Source of the DNA: Oscillospiraceae bacterium
GTDB lineage: Bacteria; Bacillota; Clostridia; Oscillospirales; Ruminococcaceae
Assembly (NCBI GenBank): GCA_018110825.1
Contig: JAGBCL010000105.1
Location: forward strand, 186,001 to 250,000
Direction of reading: 5' to 3'
Length of the DNA: 64,000 nt
Shown here: positions 39,779 through 47,768 of the stretch, one piece after another
Layout: every line of letters begins with the position of its first letter
Numbering within the stretch: position 1 is the first letter of the stretch
Notes under the pieces: generated by a model
Databases searched by the model: none
Told to the model about the DNA's origin: nothing
The model's input: the letters and a program-made list of their open reading frames with translations, nothing else
Translations under genes and position numbers: made by a program

Positions 39779-40606
39779 TTATCTTCTTCCGCCGCGACCA
39801 CCGCCGCCACGGCTTCTGCCGCCGCTGCGTCTGCTTCCGCCGCTTCTGTGGCTGCCGCCCGAGGACGAGCTTTCAATTCTTGTTCGTGTTGTGTATTCAC
39901 GGACAAAGTAATCCTGACTGCGGTACATATTTACCGTTGACTTGTTAAGGTAAGCATTTGCCGATGGTGCCTGATGGGTCTTGTAACGTGCAAGGACAAT
40001 TCCCACACTTATTACAGCACCGATTAAGCCCGCGATAAAGCCGCCGAAAATCATTGTAAAATCAATGGTATCATCGTCCCACTCGATTGCGTCTTCAAAG
40101 TCATCGCCCAGTGCTCCGATTGACGGGTCATATTCAACCGTACCCTCGTTGTAGTAATATTCAAGGTAGTGGTAGAAGATTTCAAGGTTTTCAACATCAT
40201 TGTAATCCATGTAGCACTCTTCACAGGTGTCCATCATTGTGTTGAAACGTGAGGAGTTGAAATAGTTGAGCAGGTCACCGTCCATCGAAATCCAACGATA
40301 GTCAAGGTCGATAAGGTATACTACAGAATCGGGGTCGTCGCCGAAGGTGTCATAGCAGTATTGTTCAGCGTAATCGCAGGCGTCAATACCGTCAAGACCG
40401 AAGCCTACGTCTGTTGTAACAACTGCAATATTCCAGCCTGTCAGTTCGGAAACCTCTTCCTGACGTGCTTCAAGGTGTTCAATTTCAGCATCGGAATAAA
40501 GTCCCGCCATATCGTTGATACCCGCAGACCAGGCGGAAGCGGGTAAAGCCGTAATAACAAGTGCCGCCAAAGCCGCAGCTATAACCGTAATAAGCTTTCT
40601 CATCAT
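39779..40606 (-). CDS. TPM-domain membrane protein
   Basis: 275 residues. Signal peptide, then a TPM/YgcG-like domain (INDMAGLYSDAEIEHLEARQ, GWNIAVVTTDVGFGLDGIDA), one membrane helix (TMIFGGFIAGLIGAVISVGI) and a Ser/Gly/Arg-rich cytoplasmic tail. TPM proteins take part in envelope maintenance. It overlaps the upstream zinc-ribbon gene by four bases (ATGA), a tight operon. Confidence 0.85.
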   Translation of the reverse strand: MMRKLITVIAAALAALVITALPASAWSAGINDMAGLYSDAEIEHLEARQEEVSELTGWNIAVVTTDVGFGLDGIDACDYAEQYCYDTFGDDPDSVVYLIDLDYRWISMDGDLLNYFNSSRFNTMMDTCEECYMDYNDVENLEIFYHYLEYYYNEGTVEYDPSIGALGDDFEDAIEWDDDTIDFTMIFGGFIAGLIGAVISVGIVLARYKTHQAPSANAYLNKSTVNMYRSQDYFVREYTTRTRIESSSSGGSHRSGGSRRSGGRSRGGGGRGGRR

Positions 40607-41667
40607 AGAATTGCACCTCCGATTAAACCAATCAGAGTAAATCCGAGAATAAAACAAAGTGCCATAAAAATCAGCTTGCCCACGGAAACGGGGATAATTC
40701 CCGCAATCTTGCCCGTCTGTCCGTTGATTGCAAAGAAATATTTCTTGCCCGAATACATATATGTCATAAACCATACGGGGAGCATGGTGTAGTGCCACTT
40801 TGTCTTGATAATACGCAAACGCTGTCCCTTGGGTACTACCGATGTGTAACCTGTTACACTCTGATAAAGCACCCGTATTGCACCCGCTGTCATACGTTCT
40901 TTGATACGGTTGATTGCTTCACTTTTTTCTACGTCGTACTTGTCAGCATAAAATCCGCTGAAATAGTTCATGGAAAATGGAAGAAATTCATTGTAATCGA
41001 AAGGCTCAACAGCGTCCATAAGCTTATCGTCAAGCTTTCGTGAACCGTCAGCAGGAATACCTCTGTATTCCATCTTTGCCGCACGGCTTGCGGAGTAAAC
41101 TTTTGTATTGGTAATTCTGTAGTCGCCAGAACGGTAGCTGTGCACCTTTTTTGCGTCATATTCCGCCGAAGCGTCAACCTCACAGTCTGCAAGCCAGAAC
41201 GGAACATACAGACCAACCATTTTTTCAAGCTGCCCCTGAGAAGAAAAACTCTTTGGCAGGAACCATTTCTTTTTGCACCAGTTCTTGAATGAGGTTTCAG
41301 CCATAGCCTTGTCAATCTTGAACGGAATAATAAGCTCAGGCTGAAGTGCACCGCTGACACGTCCTTTAAGAGTAACCGTGCCGTGGCAGTAATGGCAGAA
41401 AGTTGCCGCAGTATTTTCGTCAGCAACAATTTCTGCACCGCAGCTTTCACATATGTACAAATTGGTATGGTCGGCGAAGTCTGTATTTTCAGGTATGTAT
41501 TCCTCTTTTTCGAGGCTTATCCCGTCTGCTTCCTTACCGTTTGCCGCATTGATTTCCGCCTCAGTAAAATCCGAGTTGCAGAATTCGCAGACGAAAAGCT
41601 GACTTGCGGCATTGAAACCGATTGAAGCTCCGCAGTTTGGGCATTTAAGCTGTAATGTGTTGTCCAT
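40603..41667 (-). CDS. Zinc-ribbon membrane protein (TFIIB-type zinc ribbon)
   Basis: 354 residues. Two zinc ribbons: CPNCGASIGF...CEFCNSD (8-36) and CESCGAEIV...CHYCHGTV (60-88). A central beta-rich region follows with PFWLADCEVDASAEYDAKKV, then C-terminal membrane helices (GKLIFMALCFILGFTLIGLI). Such proteins accompany TPM-domain genes; function unknown. ATG 41667 follows AAAGGAG. Confidence 0.82.
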   Translation of the reverse strand: MDNTLQLKCPNCGASIGFNAASQLFVCEFCNSDFTEAEINAANGKEADGISLEKEEYIPENTDFADHTNLYICESCGAEIVADENTAATFCHYCHGTVTLKGRVSGALQPELIIPFKIDKAMAETSFKNWCKKKWFLPKSFSSQGQLEKMVGLYVPFWLADCEVDASAEYDAKKVHSYRSGDYRITNTKVYSASRAAKMEYRGIPADGSRKLDDKLMDAVEPFDYNEFLPFSMNYFSGFYADKYDVEKSEAINRIKERMTAGAIRVLYQSVTGYTSVVPKGQRLRIIKTKWHYTMLPVWFMTYMYSGKKYFFAINGQTGKIAGIIPVSVGKLIFMALCFILGFTLIGLIGGAIL

Positions 41668-41698
41668 AACGTCACTCCTTTTGTAAATTTGGGTGAGA

Positions 41699-41830
41699 TT
41701 ACTTCTTCTTTTTCTTAGTAACAATACCTGCCACAGCCGCACCAACAAGAAGCACGCCTGCAACAATTACGATAATGAGGTAAGAACTTGCAGAGGTGTT
41801 GCCTGCAAGGATACTGATATTTTCAAGCAT
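41699..41830 (-). CDS. Small membrane protein with LPXTG-like tail
   Basis: 43 residues: MLENISILAGNTSASSY, a hydrophobic helix (LIIVIVAGVLLVGAAVAGIV) and a KKKKK tail. The helix-plus-lysine end resembles a sortase tail but no LPXTG motif is present. First gene of the zinc-ribbon/TPM operon. Start 41830 has AAAGGA upstream; an ATG at 41848 is an alternative. Confidence 0.6.
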   Translation of the reverse strand: MLENISILAGNTSASSYLIIVIVAGVLLVGAAVAGIVTKKKKK

Positions 41831-41960
41831 TTCAACAATTCCTTTCATAATGCAATATACAATAATTATACCATTGTTACGCAGAAATTTCAACAATTAT
41901 TCAAAATTATTTTACCACATCAAATTAAGTTCCCGACTGGATTTGCGGCACCTGTTTATC

Positions 41961-41994
41961 TTACAAAAAGTAAAATAATAAATTCTTTTTGTAA
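41961..41994. promoter_or_regulatory. Inverted repeat between divergent operons
   Basis: TTACAAAAAG (41961-41970) and CTTTTTGTAA (41985-41994), 14 bases apart, perfect arms. It lies between the XRE gene promoter and the leftward small-membrane-protein gene; a candidate operator for the XRE protein. Confidence 0.55.
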
Positions 41995-42001
41995 AATATA
42001 C

Positions 42002-42030
42002 TTGACAAACTGTAAGCTATGTGATATTAT
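42002..42030 (+). promoter_or_regulatory. Promoter of the XRE/membrane protein pair
   Basis: TTGACA (42002-42007), 17-base spacer, TATTAT (42025-42030). Confidence 0.7.
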
Positions 42031-42057
42031 AATCTCAACAACCACGGAGGTGATACA

Positions 42058-42258
42058 GTGGCTAAGAATCTGAAGCTTAAATCCGCAAGGGCGGCTATGG
42101 ATATGTCCCAGCAGGCGCTTGCCGAGGCGGTAGGCGTGTCCAGGCAGACAATAAACGCCATTGAAAAGGGCGACTATAACCCCACGCTTAACCTTTGCAT
42201 TGATATATGCAAGGCACTTGGGAAAACATTAGATGAAATATTCTGGGGCAACGATTGA
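42058..42258 (+). CDS. XRE-family small regulator
   Basis: 66 residues, almost entirely one HTH: LKSARAAMDMSQQALAEAVG, SRQTINAIEKGDYNPTLNLC, ALGKTLDEIFW. The start is GTG, supported by GGAGGTGA seven bases away. It is followed by a four-helix membrane protein gene with overlapping or near-overlapping frames; such XRE-membrane pairs are widespread in Firmicutes. Likely autoregulator. Confidence 0.88.
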   Translation: MAKNLKLKSARAAMDMSQQALAEAVGVSRQTINAIEKGDYNPTLNLCIDICKALGKTLDEIFWGND

Positions 42259-42287
42259 TTTTACAGAAAGAAGAAAGGAAGATTTTT

Positions 42288-42785
42288 ATGGAAGACAAAA
42301 CAACTCTTGCAAGCGGAACAATTTTTGATGAGGCAGGCTATGATGAAATGCAGAAAGCCGAAAACCACGAAATCGGCTTCCGACTTTTCAGAATAATGTA
42401 TTTTGTGATGCTGTTATTTACAACGGTTCTTATTATAGTATGTTCAAATACTGAGAATCTGGCAGGTACAATAATTTCTCTTGTTTTATTTGCTGCGATG
42501 TTTGGATTTTATCTGCTTTACGCTTATATGACTGCTAAAAGGGGGATAATGAATCCCAAATTCGCAAAAAGCTGGTCAAGCACATGGATACTATTCCTTT
42601 ATCCTCTTCTAGCTATTTTATGGAGTTCACGGCTTATATCCGATATTCATCATGGCGACAGCTTTTATGATGTTGTATATTGCATAATGTGGCTTATAAT
42701 TTCAACAGAAGCTGTACTGATGTGCCTTTGTGCAAAGAAGAACAACAAGGTGCTGAAAAAACAGCTTGAAGATGACGGGGAGTAA
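42288..42785 (+). CDS. Four-helix membrane protein paired with XRE regulator
   Basis: 165 residues with an acidic N-terminus (EDKTTLASGTIFDEAGYDEM) and four hydrophobic helices (about 35-55, 60-85, 105-120, 130-150), then a lysine/acidic tail. No recognised family. ATG 42288 follows AAGGAAG. Co-transcribed with the XRE gene 29 bases upstream. Confidence 0.75.
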   Translation: MEDKTTLASGTIFDEAGYDEMQKAENHEIGFRLFRIMYFVMLLFTTVLIIVCSNTENLAGTIISLVLFAAMFGFYLLYAYMTAKRGIMNPKFAKSWSSTWILFLYPLLAILWSSRLISDIHHGDSFYDVVYCIMWLIISTEAVLMCLCAKKNNKVLKKQLEDDGE

Positions 42786-42919
42786 TTGCTTGTTTTCTTG
42801 ATTGCTGAGAAACGTAATATTTATGTAATTGCAGTTATGATACTGCTGACAAGCTTCTGATATATGATAACAATGACAGATATTTGGTTATGTTTATGTA
42901 TTATTCTGTTCAACTTTTC

Positions 42920-42948
42920 TCTTGACTTTAGTAATTGAGTATGCTAAA
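42920..42948 (+). promoter_or_regulatory. Promoter of first tandem paralogue
   Basis: TTGACT (42920-42925), 17-base spacer, TAAAAT (42943-42948). Confidence 0.7.
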
Positions 42949-42987
42949 ATAACGAAAGAACACATCATGATATAGGAGGAATTTATT

Positions 42988-43611
42988 ATGGCAATTTGTC
43001 AGAATTGTGGAAATGAAGTAAATGAAGGAGAGGTTTGTTCCTGCCAGCAGAACTCAGCACCAGCTAAGCAGTTAAGCAAGGAAACACTTACTATTATAGC
43101 TGCAGCAGCTGCTGGATTCTTGTTTTTCGTTATTATACTTGCAGTAATTTTCGGCGGCGGATACAAGAAGCCTGTCAATGACGTCATAAAGGCTATCAAT
43201 AAGGAAGATGGTGAGCTTTACGTTAAGGCTGCCTATACCGAAAAGATGCTTGATTATTATGATGATTCCTGGGGCAGAGATGAAGATGATCTTGCTGAAA
43301 GCTTTGAAGATGAAGTTGAAGATGTTAAGGATAACCTTGAAGATGACCTCGGAAAAAAAATCAAGTATTCTGTAAAGTTCAGAGAAAAGGAAAAGCTTGA
43401 CAAGGATGATATCGAAGATATCGAAGATGCATGCAGAGATAATGGTTACAGAATCAAAATTCAGAGCGCATATGAACTTGAATGTGATATTTTCGTTAAG
43501 GGTAAAGACGATAAGGACGATAATGATGTTGATATCACAGTAATCAAGGTTGAGGGTGAAGGCTGGAAGCTTTATTCAGGCACATACGGCATCCTCTATG
43601 CAGTAAGCTGA
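42988..43611 (+). CDS. Zinc-ribbon membrane protein, tandem paralogue 1
   Basis: 207 residues. N-terminal mini zinc ribbon (CQNCGNEVNEGEVCSCQ), one membrane helix (IIAAAAAGFLFFVIILAVIF), then an acidic extracellular domain with KKPVNDVIKAINKEDGELYV, DIEDIEDACRDNGYRIKI and YELECDIFVKGKDDKDDNDV, ending GEGWKLYSG. The external part looks like a small NTF2/DUF4878-like fold. Most divergent of three copies; own promoter and terminator. Confidence 0.8.
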   Translation: MAICQNCGNEVNEGEVCSCQQNSAPAKQLSKETLTIIAAAAAGFLFFVIILAVIFGGGYKKPVNDVIKAINKEDGELYVKAAYTEKMLDYYDDSWGRDEDDLAESFEDEVEDVKDNLEDDLGKKIKYSVKFREKEKLDKDDIEDIEDACRDNGYRIKIQSAYELECDIFVKGKDDKDDNDVDITVIKVEGEGWKLYSGTYGILYAVS

Positions 43612-43624
43612 TATACATAATTCA

Positions 43625-43656
43625 CAAAAAGCATTGCTGAATGGCAATGCTTTTTG
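43625..43656 (+). terminator. Terminator after paralogue 1
   Basis: CAAAAAGCATTGC / GCAATGCTTTTTG stem with a 6-base loop. Confidence 0.85.
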
Positions 43657-43658
43657 TC

Positions 43659-43687
43659 TTGACTGAAATGTCGGAATATGGTATAAT
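43659..43687 (+). promoter_or_regulatory. Promoter of paralogue 2
   Basis: TTGACT (43659-43664), 17-base spacer, TATAAT (43682-43687), beginning right behind the previous terminator. Confidence 0.8.
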
Positions 43688-43740
43688 GTGTAAGGCATAT
43701 TTTAATTTTATATTAATAATTTATTGGGAGGTTAATTATT

Positions 43741-44382
43741 ATGGCGTTTTGTCGTTTTTGCGGCAACGAGGTCGCAGAGGGAGAAACATGTGCTTGTCAG
43801 TCAAAATCTAACGGAGCAGGTTCAAAGGCAGTAATTATTGCGGTAGCAGCAGCGGCAGTTGTTGTTATTGCACTTGTTGCAGTTCTTATGTTAACTATCG
43901 GTGGCAGCGGAAAGTGTGCACAGCCTATCAAGGATTGCTTTACAGCTATTGTTGAAGGCGATGTTGATGCTATTTTTGATACGGTATTTACAGATGATCT
44001 CAAGGATGAACTTGAAGATGCTCTGGAAGATTACGGCATGGATTACGATGATTTACTCGATGAATTTGAAGATGAATTTTTATATGAAGGTTTCGAAGAT
44101 GATTTGGAAGATGAATTTGGTGATGACATAAAGGTTAAAGTCAAGGTTGAAGATAAGGAAAAGCTTGATGAGGATGACATTGAAGACCTTGAAGACGAGT
44201 ATAAGGATTCATTTGATATCAAGGTTAAGATTGAGCAGGCTTATGAGCTTGAATGTGTTGTAACAATTAAGGGCGATGAAGATGACGAAGAAATAGATGT
44301 AGAAGCTACTGTGGTTAAATTCGAAGACGAAGGTTGGAAAATTCACATTGGTTCTATGGAAAATTTGCTTGAAGATATGTAA
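43741..44382 (+). CDS. Zinc-ribbon membrane protein, tandem paralogue 2
   Basis: 213 residues. MAFCRFCGNEVAEGETCACQ, a membrane helix (VIIAVAAAAVVVIALVAVLM), then a very acidic domain (DDLEDEFGDDIKVKVKVEDK, DIEDLEDEYKDSFDIKVKIE, YELECVVTIKGDEDDEEIDV). The first 60 bases are nearly identical to paralogue 3, so duplication or conversion was recent at the 5' end. Confidence 0.82.
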   Translation: MAFCRFCGNEVAEGETCACQSKSNGAGSKAVIIAVAAAAVVVIALVAVLMLTIGGSGKCAQPIKDCFTAIVEGDVDAIFDTVFTDDLKDELEDALEDYGMDYDDLLDEFEDEFLYEGFEDDLEDEFGDDIKVKVKVEDKEKLDEDDIEDLEDEYKDSFDIKVKIEQAYELECVVTIKGDEDDEEIDVEATVVKFEDEGWKIHIGSMENLLEDM

Positions 44383-44394
44383 AATTAAGTATAG

Positions 44395-44422
44395 AAAAGG
44401 GACACATATGTGTCCCTTTTTT
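44395..44422 (+). terminator. Terminator after paralogue 2
   Basis: Perfect palindrome AAAAGGGACACAT / ATGTGTCCCTTTT followed by TT. Confidence 0.88.
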
Positions 44423-44438
44423 AGGTCAGCAAAAGGCA

Positions 44439-44467
44439 TTGACATATGTGCTGATAAATGGTACACT
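44439..44467 (+). promoter_or_regulatory. Promoter of paralogue 3
   Basis: TTGACA (44439-44444), 17-base spacer, TACACT (44462-44467). Confidence 0.7.
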
Positions 44468-44515
44468 ATATAAAGCAAAGATTAATGATATACTATATTA
44501 TTGGAGGTTGTTTTT

Positions 44516-45157
44516 ATGGCATTTTGTCGTTTTTGCGGCAACGAGGTCGCAGAGGGAGAAACATGTGCATGCAGAGCAAAGTCAAACGGAGCAGGTTCAA
44601 AAACAGTAATAATTGCGGCAGCAGCGGCAGTTGTTGTTATTGCTCTTATCGTAATTCTTATCGTATCAATCGGCGGCAGCGGATATAAGAAGGTGCTTTC
44701 CGATTATGAGACAGCTATTATGGAGGCAGATGCTGAGGCTTGGTACAGAACTGGGTTCACAGATGATATGATGGAGACATATGAAGAATACATAGACTGC
44801 TATTATGATGACAGTGACGAGTTTTGGGACGAAGAATCAGAAGAACTTGAGGAGCTTCTGGAAGGACTTGAAGATGAGTTTGGTAAGAACATAAAAATCA
44901 AAATCAGTGTTGCGGATAAGGAAGCTCTTGACGAGGACGATATAGAAGAAATTGAAGATGAGTATAAGGACGCTGACTATAAAATTAAGATTGAAAAGGC
45001 TTATGAGCTTGAATGTAATGTGCTTGTAAAGGGAAAAGACGATAGTGATGACGATGATGTTGACGTTATCGTGTTCAAGACAAAGGACGAGGGCTGGAAA
45101 TTACATCTTGACAGTATAGAAGAGATTATGTATTGTATGGAAGATATGGCGGAATAA
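44516..45157 (+). CDS. Zinc-ribbon membrane protein, tandem paralogue 3
   Basis: 213 residues with the same order as copies 1 and 2: MAFCRFCGNEVAEGETCACR, membrane helix (VIIAAAAAVVVIALIVILIV), acidic domain with SDYETAIMEADAEAWYRTGF, DIEEIEDEYKDADYKIKIEK and YELECNVLVKGKDDSDDDDV. ATG 44516 is chosen by alignment with its siblings and the GGAGG box before it. Function unknown. Confidence 0.82.
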   Translation: MAFCRFCGNEVAEGETCACRAKSNGAGSKTVIIAAAAAVVVIALIVILIVSIGGSGYKKVLSDYETAIMEADAEAWYRTGFTDDMMETYEEYIDCYYDDSDEFWDEESEELEELLEGLEDEFGKNIKIKISVADKEALDEDDIEEIEDEYKDADYKIKIEKAYELECNVLVKGKDDSDDDDVDVIVFKTKDEGWKLHLDSIEEIMYCMEDMAE

Positions 45158-45207
45158 GAAAGATAGTTATTTACATATATCAGCAATTACTATATAAATT
45201 ATACGAA

Positions 45208-45256
45208 ACATGCTGTGCGGAAAAGTATGATTTTCTGCACGGCATGTTATTATTTT
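45208..45256 (+). terminator. Terminator after paralogue 3
   Basis: ACATGC(T)GTGC(G)GAAAA / TTTTC(T)GCAC(G)GCATGT hairpin (45208-45247) followed by TATTATTTT. Confidence 0.8.
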
Positions 45257-45268
45257 CACAAAAAATAC

Positions 45269-45297
45269 TTGCATTTTGCCGGTACATAAGTTATAAT
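45269..45297 (+). promoter_or_regulatory. Promoter of fba
   Basis: TTGCAT (45269-45274), 17-base spacer, TATAAT (45292-45297). Confidence 0.75.
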
Positions 45298-45351
45298 TAT
45301 ATTGTATGAAAAATTTGGGGCAATCCCGTATTATTGAAAGGAATGTTAATT

Positions 45352-46221
45352 ATGTCAAGACTCGTTTCCGCAAAGGACATGCTCAACAAGGCTCGTGAGG
45401 GCAAGTACGCAGTTGGTCAGTTCAATATCAACAACCTCGAATGGACAAAGGCTATCCTCCTTACAGCTCAGGAACTCAACTCTCCTGTAATCCTCGGTGT
45501 TTCCGAAGGTGCTGGTAAGTATATGTGCGGCTACAAGACTGTAGTTGGTATGGTAGAAGGTATGCTCGAAGAACTGGGCATCACTGTTCCGGTTGCTCTC
45601 CACCTCGACCACGGTTCTTTCGAAGGCGCTAAGGCTTGCATCAACGCAGGCTTCTCCTCTATCATGTTCGATGGTTCCCACTACCCAATCGAAGAAAACA
45701 TTGCTAAGACAACAGCTCTCGTAAACGCTTGTGACGTTCTCGGTATCTCCCTCGAAGCCGAAGTTGGTTCTATCGGCGGCGAAGAAGACGGCGTTGTAGG
45801 TGCTGGCGAATGTGCTGATCCTAACGAATGTAAGATGATTGCTGACCTCGGCGTAACAATGCTCGCTGCTGGTATCGGTAACATCCACGGTAAGTACCCA
45901 GAAAACTGGGCTGGTCTTTCCTTCGACACACTTGCTGCTGTTAAGGAAAAGGTTGGCGATATGCCACTCGTACTCCACGGCGGTACAGGTATCCCTGAGG
46001 ATATGATCAAGAAGGCTATCTCCCTCGGTGTTGCTAAGATCAACGTTAACACAGAATGCCAGCTCGCATTTGCTGCTGCTACAAGAGAATACGTTGAAGC
46101 AGGCAAGGATCAGCAGGGCAAGGGCTTCGACCCAAGAAAGCTTCTCGCTCCTGGTTTCGAAGCTATCAAGGCTACTGTAAAAGAAAAGATGGAACTCTTT
46201 GGCTCCGTTAACAAGGCTTAA
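45352..46221 (+). CDS. fba: Class II fructose-bisphosphate aldolase
   Basis: 289-residue zinc aldolase of glycolysis/gluconeogenesis. AVGQFNINNLEWTKAILLTA, the zinc-binding VALHLDHGSFEGAKACINAG and the C-terminal LVLHGGTGIPEDMIKKAISL are signature blocks. Codon use is strongly biased to C-ending codons (CTC, ATC, GGT), unlike neighbours, as expected for a highly expressed gene. Monocistronic with its own promoter and terminator. ATG 45352 chosen after AAAGGA. Confidence 0.95.
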   Translation: MSRLVSAKDMLNKAREGKYAVGQFNINNLEWTKAILLTAQELNSPVILGVSEGAGKYMCGYKTVVGMVEGMLEELGITVPVALHLDHGSFEGAKACINAGFSSIMFDGSHYPIEENIAKTTALVNACDVLGISLEAEVGSIGGEEDGVVGAGECADPNECKMIADLGVTMLAAGIGNIHGKYPENWAGLSFDTLAAVKEKVGDMPLVLHGGTGIPEDMIKKAISLGVAKINVNTECQLAFAAATREYVEAGKDQQGKGFDPRKLLAPGFEAIKATVKEKMELFGSVNKA

Positions 46222-46279
46222 AAACAAATCAGCTTTGCAAAGCTCAGTTCAAGCTAATGCTTAGTTCGTAATTAATATA

Positions 46280-46308
46280 AAAACCACGGTATTTTTACTG
46301 TGGTTTTT
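46280..46308 (+). terminator. Terminator of fba
   Basis: AAAACCAC(G)GTA / TAC(T)GTGGTTTT stem, TTTT loop, T-run after. Confidence 0.85.
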
Positions 46309-46415
46309 ATTTAATCTAAAGAAACTTGTGGCAATCAATTCCAAATCTGATAAGGTAAAAACTAACAATTTTTTCAGTCGTATGTGATACAATACAAATT
46401 AAAGAGGTGTTACAG

Positions 46416-46748
46416 GTGGCATATTATCAGAGAATAAGAGATTTACGTGAGGACAGCGACAAGACCCAGGCTGACATTGCGGAATATCTTGAGACGACCG
46501 CACAGCACTATGGTAAATATGAAAACGGCAACGCTGAAATTCCTTTTGAACGTGCAATAGCCCTTGCGAAATATTACAATGTCAGTCTTGACTATATTGC
46601 AGGGCTTACAAACAATAAACTTGGACTTGCTTCAAGCGACCTGACTGATGAACAGCAGGCACTTTTGAGTCGTGTCGAAAGTATGACCGCAAGTGAGAAA
46701 AAGAAAGCTGTTGAATTGCTGAAAAAGCTGATAGAAATTATGGAATAA
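46416..46748 (+). CDS. XRE-family regulator
   Basis: 110 residues: HTH at 5-60 (YQRIRDLREDSDKTQADIAE, YLETTAQHYGKYENGNAEIP, YNVSLDYIAGLTNN), then a helical tail (SEKKKAVELLKKLIEIME). The start is GTG 46416, seven bases after GAGGTG. Target unknown; it is followed by a terminator shared with the convergent yqhQ. Confidence 0.85.
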   Translation: MAYYQRIRDLREDSDKTQADIAEYLETTAQHYGKYENGNAEIPFERAIALAKYYNVSLDYIAGLTNNKLGLASSDLTDEQQALLSRVESMTASEKKKAVELLKKLIEIME

Positions 46749-46753
46749 GGAAA

Positions 46754-46784
46754 CCCCATACCGTTTGGTATGGGGCATTTTTTT
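46754..46784. terminator. Shared terminator between XRE gene and yqhQ
   Basis: CCCCATACC-GTTT-GGTATGGGG stem followed by CATTTTTTT on the plus strand. Confidence 0.88.
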
Positions 46785-47742
46785 ACCACTTATCCTCTTC
46801 GCCGTCCTTTGGCAGACAAGGTTTAAGCGCTGCAATTGCACATTCAATCTGCTTGTCGGTAGGTTCTTTTGTTGTAATTCTCTGTAACCAAAGACCGGGT
46901 GCAGAGATAATTTTTGTTACGATGTTATCGTATTTGCCTGCAATTTTGATAAGCTCATATGCAACGGAAGCTTCAGGAATAAGGCAGAGCATCTGTACGC
47001 CGAAACGCAGCCACATATTTGTCCTCGGCAGGAAAATACCTACGATAAGGCTCAGCAGAAGCACGATAAGAATGAAGCTTGTTCCGCAGCGTGGGTGAAA
47101 GCGTGTGTGCTTGCGTACATTTTCCACAGTAAGTTCTTCCTGTGCTTCGTAGCAAGCGATGGTTTTGTGTTCAGCACCGTGGTACATAAAGGTTGTCTTG
47201 ATACTTCCCATAAAGGAAATTGCGTACATATATCCAACAAGAAGCACAAGTCTTGTAATACCTTCAATAATCGAACGTGCAGTTTCAGCTGCACCAAGCT
47301 TTACGCAGATGTTGCCCACGAGAATCGGACCGCCCTTGAATACGATAAGGGAAAATGCAAGGGCAATGACAACGGAAATAATCATTATCACATTAACAAG
47401 CTTGTCACCGAATTTGTCGGTAAGCCACTGTTCGAACTTGCTTAATTCTTCTTCCTCATCATCCTCGGTAATCTGCTTTTCGGCGGATTTCATAGTACAG
47501 CGGATACCCTCCGCCATGCTTGATACGAAATTAAAACAGCCTCTTATGAATGGTGCTTTCTTATACCAGGGAGCGTCCTTTCCGTTTTTTACAGCCCATT
47601 CCTCAACGTCAATTGTCCCGTCGGGAAGCCTGCAAGCCATAGCCGCCTTTGTGATGCCTCTCATATAAACGCCCTCAATCAGCGCCTGACCGCCGATTTT
47701 GGACTTGAAACATTCTTTTTTGCAATCCTTTGCTTCACTCAT
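46783..47742 (-). CDS. yqhQ: DUF1385 membrane protein YqhQ
   Basis: 319 residues. IGGQALIEGVYMRGITKAAM at the start and MYHGAEHKTIACYEAQEELT, RKHTRFHPRCGTSFILIVLL later are the signature of DUF1385/YqhQ, a conserved Firmicutes membrane protein of unknown role. About five membrane helices. It follows the histidine kinase gene by 26 bases on the same strand, so it belongs to that operon. Confidence 0.92.
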   Translation of the reverse strand: MSEAKDCKKECFKSKIGGQALIEGVYMRGITKAAMACRLPDGTIDVEEWAVKNGKDAPWYKKAPFIRGCFNFVSSMAEGIRCTMKSAEKQITEDDEEEELSKFEQWLTDKFGDKLVNVIMIISVVIALAFSLIVFKGGPILVGNICVKLGAAETARSIIEGITRLVLLVGYMYAISFMGSIKTTFMYHGAEHKTIACYEAQEELTVENVRKHTRFHPRCGTSFILIVLLLSLIVGIFLPRTNMWLRFGVQMLCLIPEASVAYELIKIAGKYDNIVTKIISAPGLWLQRITTKEPTDKQIECAIAALKPCLPKDGEEDKW

Positions 47743-47768
47743 TTTTTGGTGTATCCTTTCTTTTTCGG

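Noticed and set aside
45355-46227. 290-residue minus-strand open frame
   Set aside because: Exact antisense of the highly biased fba gene; such genes often give long false frames.
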